Part shown: in pieces, positions 60,379 through 64,000 of the stretch
Position numbering within the stretch: position 1 is the first letter of the stretch
Layout of the letters: every line of letters starts with the position of its first letter
From: Mesostigma viride
Taxonomy: Eukaryota; Streptophyta; Mesostigmatophyceae; Mesostigmatales; Mesostigmataceae
Assembly (NCBI GenBank): GCA_009746045.1
Contig: RPFO01000435.1
Location: 20,037-84,036 of the forward strand
Length of the DNA: 64,000 nucleotides
Direction: 5' to 3'
Notes under the pieces: generated by a model
Seen by the model: the letters and a program-made list of their open reading frames with translations, nothing else
The model's database searches: none
Told to the model about the DNA's origin: nothing
Translations under genes and position numbers: made by a program

Positions 60379-60540
60379 TACAACACACAACACACACACA
60401 CAACAAAAAATTATATACACACACACACGCACACGCACACGCACACGCACACGCACACGCACACGCACACGCACACGCACAACACACACAACACACACAA
60501 CACACACACGCACACGTGAACAACACACACACACAACAAT
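60379..60540. repeat. CA-rich tract with ACGCAC hexamers
   Basis: CA dinucleotide runs, then about nine tandem ACGCAC hexamers (60425-60480), then AACACACAC repeats. It is roughly the reverse complement in composition of the GT tract on the other side of the array. Confidence 0.95.
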
Positions 60541-60646
60541 TATAATATTAGTGTAGTATATCAAACAAAATAGTAATAAAGTATTTGCAAGCGTACTTCG
60601 TGTGAATTATGTGTAGACGAGAATAGAAGCTAAACAAAACTCTAAT

Positions 60647-60714
60647 GGAGAAAGAGGGATTCGAACCCTTGGGAAAGTTACCCCATACATAGCATTCCAC
60701 TCGGACATTTCTCC
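60647..60714 (-). pseudogene. tRNA-Ser-like relic with internal deletion
   Basis: 68 nt on the minus strand. The acceptor arms GGAGAAA and TTTCTCC pair perfectly, and the T arm reads GGG TTCGAAT CCC. The start ATGTCCGAGTGG is the A-box style of tRNA-Ser, and GGGGTAACTTTCCC folds as a long variable arm. The segment between the D arm and anticodon loop (about 15-17 nt) is missing; GGAATGCTATG fits the 3' half of a GGA-anticodon arm. No encoded CCA. The overall form recalls organellar or bacterial tRNA-Ser, so transfer from plastid DNA is possible. Not functional as it stands. Confidence 0.5.
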
Positions 60715-60749
60715 GAAAAAAAGGTCACGTAAGCTAAGGGTGGAGAGTT

Positions 60750-60808
60750 AAGGGTGTAGGTTGTAGGATGTATGGTGTAGGGTGTAGGGTGTAGGGTGTA
60801 GGGTGTCT
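60750..60808. repeat. TGTAGGG repeats (telomere-like)
   Basis: Four perfect tandem GTGTAGG/TGTAGGG heptamers, preceded by decayed versions (TGTAGGT, TGTAGGA, TGTATGG). One base differs from the TTTAGGG plant/algal telomere unit. G-strand orientation, opposite to the scrap at 19405. Confidence 0.7.
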
Positions 60809-61150
60809 TGAGCTTTCTTTTTTGAGATCAATAGAGTCCCCTTCCATGATCATGTGCGTGATCTGGTTATGATTTTCATCTATGGCGTGTGTGGCCACAT
60901 CGTGTATTTACAACTTTCTAGCCATGGATAACTAGGTAACCATAAATTGGTTACCATGATAACTAGGTAAAAACGTGTTGGTTTCAGAATACATGTGATC
61001 GCTGCATTGTCATCTACAATGTACAAATCAATCACGGATTTCGGGGCTACGGATTTCGGGGCTAAGTTTTTGTGGGTAGAGATTGGCAAGGGTGTCTTTA
61101 TCTTGCCACTTGGTCACTTGGTGTGCATTACGTCTGTTCTTGCGTTGGAG
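60809..61150. other. Spacer, no supported gene
   Basis: A short duplication, ACGGATTTCGGGGCT, occurs twice in tandem near 61034-61064. An 80-residue frame runs through here into the next repeat but has no recognisable feature. Confidence 0.5.
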
Positions 61151-61456
61151 TCAAAAAACTGTCCGTGTGTGGTGGTGGACTTTTCCTCACGGGCAGTCGC
61201 CATATGTCATACAAGCACTTGTTCGGCGTACCACTAGCTCATGTATGTCACCATTGTAATTTTGCGTTGTAACAGCATTTCTCGGAGCCAACGGCCGTTG
61301 GACTCAAAAAACTGACCGTGTGTGGTGGTGGACTTTTCCTCACGGGCAGTCGCCATATGTCATACAAGCACTTGTTCGGCGTACCACTAGCTCGTGGATG
61401 TCACCATTGTAATTTTGAGTTGTAACAGCATTTCTCGGAGCCAACGGCCGTTGGAC
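61151..61456. repeat. 153-bp tandem duplication bounded by the palindrome
   Basis: TCAAAAAACTG(T/A)CCGTGTG starts at 61151 and 61304. The two copies are nearly identical (CATGTATG versus CGTGGATG near the end). Palindromes at 61288 and 61441 mark the copy boundaries; the first copy has a decayed GCGTTGGAG in place of one. Confidence 0.9.
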
Positions 61457-62268
61457 TTCGAAAAACTGATAGCCTTGTCTGAAGGTGTGTGCGTGAATGG
61501 CACATGTGCATCGTCGGGGGGAGTTTTCTCAAGAGCCACATGTGGTAGTGTAAGGTGGGCATGCTTAGTGCGTACGGGTGGGAGGGACAAGAGGTGCAGA
61601 AGTTGACGGCTTTTGACCTTGGGAAATGACACGGCACACATAAGACAACAAAGTGATAATTTTAATGTCTTTACGGGTGTACTGTCAATTTCTCCGAGCC
61701 AACGGCCGTTGGACTCTCGAAACTCTCCTGTCTACAAAGTGTGTGCGTGCGATGGCACTTGTTCCATGTGCCGGGGGGGGGTGAGAAATCTGTCGTTAAT
61801 TTGTGCCTCGTCGGGGTGGGCATGCATGAATTTGTGCCTCGTCGGGGTGGACATGCATGAAAGCATTTTCATTGGTACTCGGGGTTCAATATTTTTGTCT
61901 TGCTGTTGAAACGTCGACGTGCTCTTCTCCTGCTCTTTTTTTTTCCTACTCAACGGCCGTTGGTGCTTTTAAACTTGCCCAGCGTTATGACTAGGATGCC
62001 CTTCTTTACTGCTAGCCACCGCCCCTTGTGTACAATGCTAGAATTAGGCCGGGGTAATGGTACACGTCCACCGCGTCCCCAGTGCAAGGTTCGTGAATGC
62101 GCTGGTTCGTAAAAAATTCGGCACTTGGAAGGTTCGAACACCTGACCCCACTTTCGTTATTTCAACATGCCCTGAACGAAAAAGCTGCGTAAAGGATACA
62201 TTAACCGTTCCCTGTTATTCTTGATTATATTATTGCGATATCATGGACGTACACACGCGGTTGGTGGT
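61457..62268. other. Spacer with palindrome copies and short duplications
   Basis: Palindrome at 61699 and a variant (CTCAACGGCCGTTGG) near 61949. A ~33-bp phrase, AATTTGTGCCTCGTCGGGGT then GG(G/A)CATGCATGAA, occurs twice at about 61797-61862. No supported gene. Confidence 0.6.
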
Positions 62269-62398
62269 CCGTACTTGCCAACTGCACTTGCAAACTGACT
62301 GACTGACTGCCTCCGTTACGCACTTGCGTGTGTTTCCGTACTTGCCAACTGAACTTGCAAACTGACTGAATGACTGCCTCCGTTACGACTAACAAGTG
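62269..62398. repeat. 67-bp tandem duplication
   Basis: CCGTACTTGCCAACTG at 62269 and 62336, each followed by ACTTGCAAACTGACTGA, a GACT run and CTGCCTCCGTTACG. Confidence 0.85.
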
Positions 62399-63469
62399 AA
62401 CGACGAGTGAGCTACTAAAGTTTTGTTCAGTTCATTGTGTCTATATGTACATAGCCGTTTCTTCAAAACCGTTGCGTGGATACCTTGATTCTGGGTTCGC
62501 TGATACTTGTTTCCCATTTTAAATCTCCCGTCCATAATTGGATACATGTAATGTAGGAGGATACCCACTTGCCCGAAATCCGCGTAACGGGTGATTAGTA
62601 CTGCTGTAAGCGGAACCACAGACAAATCTGTCTAACGGGCTAACATTATTGTCCTTCATGTACTGGTTTTTGCACGCAGGACGCCATTCGCAACACCGCC
62701 TGACGGAGTCGGATGGACCGGACGTGCGTGAGGCTGCTGTTCACAGTCGTGAAGTTGGCAGACATTAATATCAACACGGTCACGAGAATTCGTCCAGAGA
62801 ATAATTGATGCTTGTGACGTGCTCGACGGCTGCGATGACCGAGATGATGCGTGTAGTGCACAGCGTCCGAGACGTCGCGACACCCGTGGCTGTCCTGTTG
62901 ATGCGAACGCACGGTGACGAGACGGAGCCCATTATATAGGTGGATTACAAGTTAGAACGGCCCTCGCGGTTGCACTGTTTAATCGCGAACGTGGATTTTG
63001 CGGAGCCGACGGCCGTTGGGGATTGGAAATCTGATGATATCGGGGCTGCGCACGACATCGAGGAACTGGGGATCGACGTAGGTCTACAGGCTCACTTGTC
63101 CGTCAACATGTATGGCCTCGCTTGACTGTCATCATCTTGACATGTACATAACTAGTTCATATACCATGCATTTGACACTGCCTGCACGTGGATTTTCCAG
63201 ACATACATTGAGGGTAATTATAACTCGAAAGCACTACGTACGATTGAGACGTCCGGTCGTAGAGCAGATGCACTGGAGCTTTCTGATCTTCCAATTGATG
63301 GGTCTGTAATTATGTAAGATATTCAGATATCGCGATGACTCGAGCATCGATGCATGGAATGTAATAATGTATTTCATTCAATTATACATCCAATTTAACT
63401 CCGCAATTGAGGGGCACACATGTCCATCAGCCCGAGACAACATTTCCCAAGTAATTTTCGATTAGTGAT
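62399..63469. other. Spacer, no supported gene
   Basis: Frames of 60-90 residues on both strands have no recognisable domain. A TATA-like ATTATATAG lies near 62931, upstream of a 61-residue frame that reads through a diverged palindrome copy (CCGACGGCCGTTGG near 63006). That frame is too weak to call. Confidence 0.45.
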
Positions 63470-63820
63470 TTAGTGTGGGCCTTCCCAACAGCAATACCGA
63501 GAATGGGCCGTTGCCCTATTAGCGGGGGGGTGGGGGTGGAGGTGGGGGTGGAGAAGGGTAGTGCTGGAGGTGGGGTGGGGTGGAGGGGGTGTGGGGGGAG
63601 GAGGGTGGCGATTGGGGTTAATGCTTTTCAACGCATGGAGTCTTTCTTTCAGGGCGGATATGCGTCGTCTCCGTCCTGTCTGGGGTCGCCGGCGTGTCGA
63701 CTGAGCCTCATCCCGCTCAAGGCGGGCCAGGAGGCGTGTGAGGCTGGTAAATTTGCGGGAGGGTTGACCGCGGCGTGCCTGGCGACCTTGCATCCTGGTC
63801 ATGCTCGCACGGTGCGACAT
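63470..63820 (-). CDS. Hypothetical basic protein, weak
   Basis: About 116 residues from the ATG at 63818-63820 (MSHRASMTRMQGRQARR). Rich in Arg, with a heptad-like helical stretch (LTRLLARLERDE, ALKERLHALKS), then a Pro/His-rich tail encoded by a GGTGGGG-rich repeat (63520-63600). Not recognised. The tail is low-complexity, and the whole may be chance. Confidence 0.2.
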   Translation of the reverse strand: MSHRASMTRMQGRQARRGQPSRKFTSLTRLLARLERDEAQSTRRRPQTGRRRRISALKERLHALKSINPNRHPPPPTPPPPHPTSSTTLLHPHLHPHPPANRATAHSRYCCWEGPH

Positions 63821-64000
63821 GAGGATGGAAAGGGGCTTGTTTATTAATAAAGGAGGCTGTGCCCAAAGCCTATTGTACCGCGAGGCGCAAGGGTGTGCCC
63901 TTACCAGGCGCCCTCCATACTGGGGACGCGATGCATACCTTGCGTATGCATGATTTGCAACTTTGAGGAATCGCATGCAATGCAACTGATAGATGCGCCT
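63821..64000. other. Right edge, no feature seen
   Basis: Unique sequence; a minus-strand frame enters from the right edge but cannot be judged. Confidence 0.4.

Noticed and set aside
62100-62150. Second tRNA-like box near GGTTCGAAC
   Set aside because: The arms do not pair and no A box or acceptor stem is found.

Overview
The window is eukaryotic nuclear DNA dominated by repeats. Evidence for a eukaryote: spliceosomal introns (GTAAGY...YAG) in the one multi-exon gene, three LTR retrotransposons with 5-bp target duplications, F-box-like and MYND zinc-finger proteins, TATA boxes and AATAAA signals. Two of the retroelements have a primer-binding site starting TGGTATC, the initiator-Met-tRNA type common in plant and algal Copia elements. 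There are also short CCCTAAA and TGTAGGG tracts. I infer a protist or alga, perhaps of the green lineage, but nothing here fixes the taxon.

Layout. 1-1065: a 208-bp tandem repeat. 1940-4455: three apparently ordinary genes, all on the minus strand (F-box-like, MYND finger, small charged protein). 5037-5544: a GGGA/GGGAAGGA purine tract. 5545-13165: about 240 copies of a 28-29-bp minisatellite, broken four times by the same ~190-bp block. 13166-15309: duplicated flank, a GC-rich hairpin cluster, a TATA/T9 possible Pol III unit and AT-rich spacer. 15310-15870: a 62-bp minisatellite. 15935-19082: a three-exon, frame-damaged gene of a transposase-like family. 19405-21215: a telomere-like scrap and a GT-rich tract.

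From 21339 to 60378 lies a single 40-bp minisatellite array, about 22 kb and roughly 550 copies once insertions are removed. Three LTR retrotransposons split it: a defective Copia-type element (24921-29419, TSD CGTAC), a short non-coding LTR element (41586-43592, TSD CACAC) and a large element (48153-58416, TSD GGATT). The third has LTR ends AG...CT, a domain order gag-integrase-protease-RT-RNase H, and about 1.75 kb of foreign DNA between RT and RNase H. The array ends in a CA-rich tract, followed by a tRNA-Ser-like relic and TGTAGGG repeats. The last 3 kb is mostly non-coding.

A 14-bp perfect palindrome, CCAACGGCCGTTGG, occurs about 28 times exactly, plus variants. It lies outside the 21-60 kb array: in the 208-bp and 62-bp repeats, in all introns of the 16-19 kb gene, and in spacers. 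It often has GAAA a few bases to one side. The very long apparent reading frames in the 40-bp array are not genes: the repeat unit has no stop triplet on either strand. All homology statements come from motif recognition by eye; no search was run.
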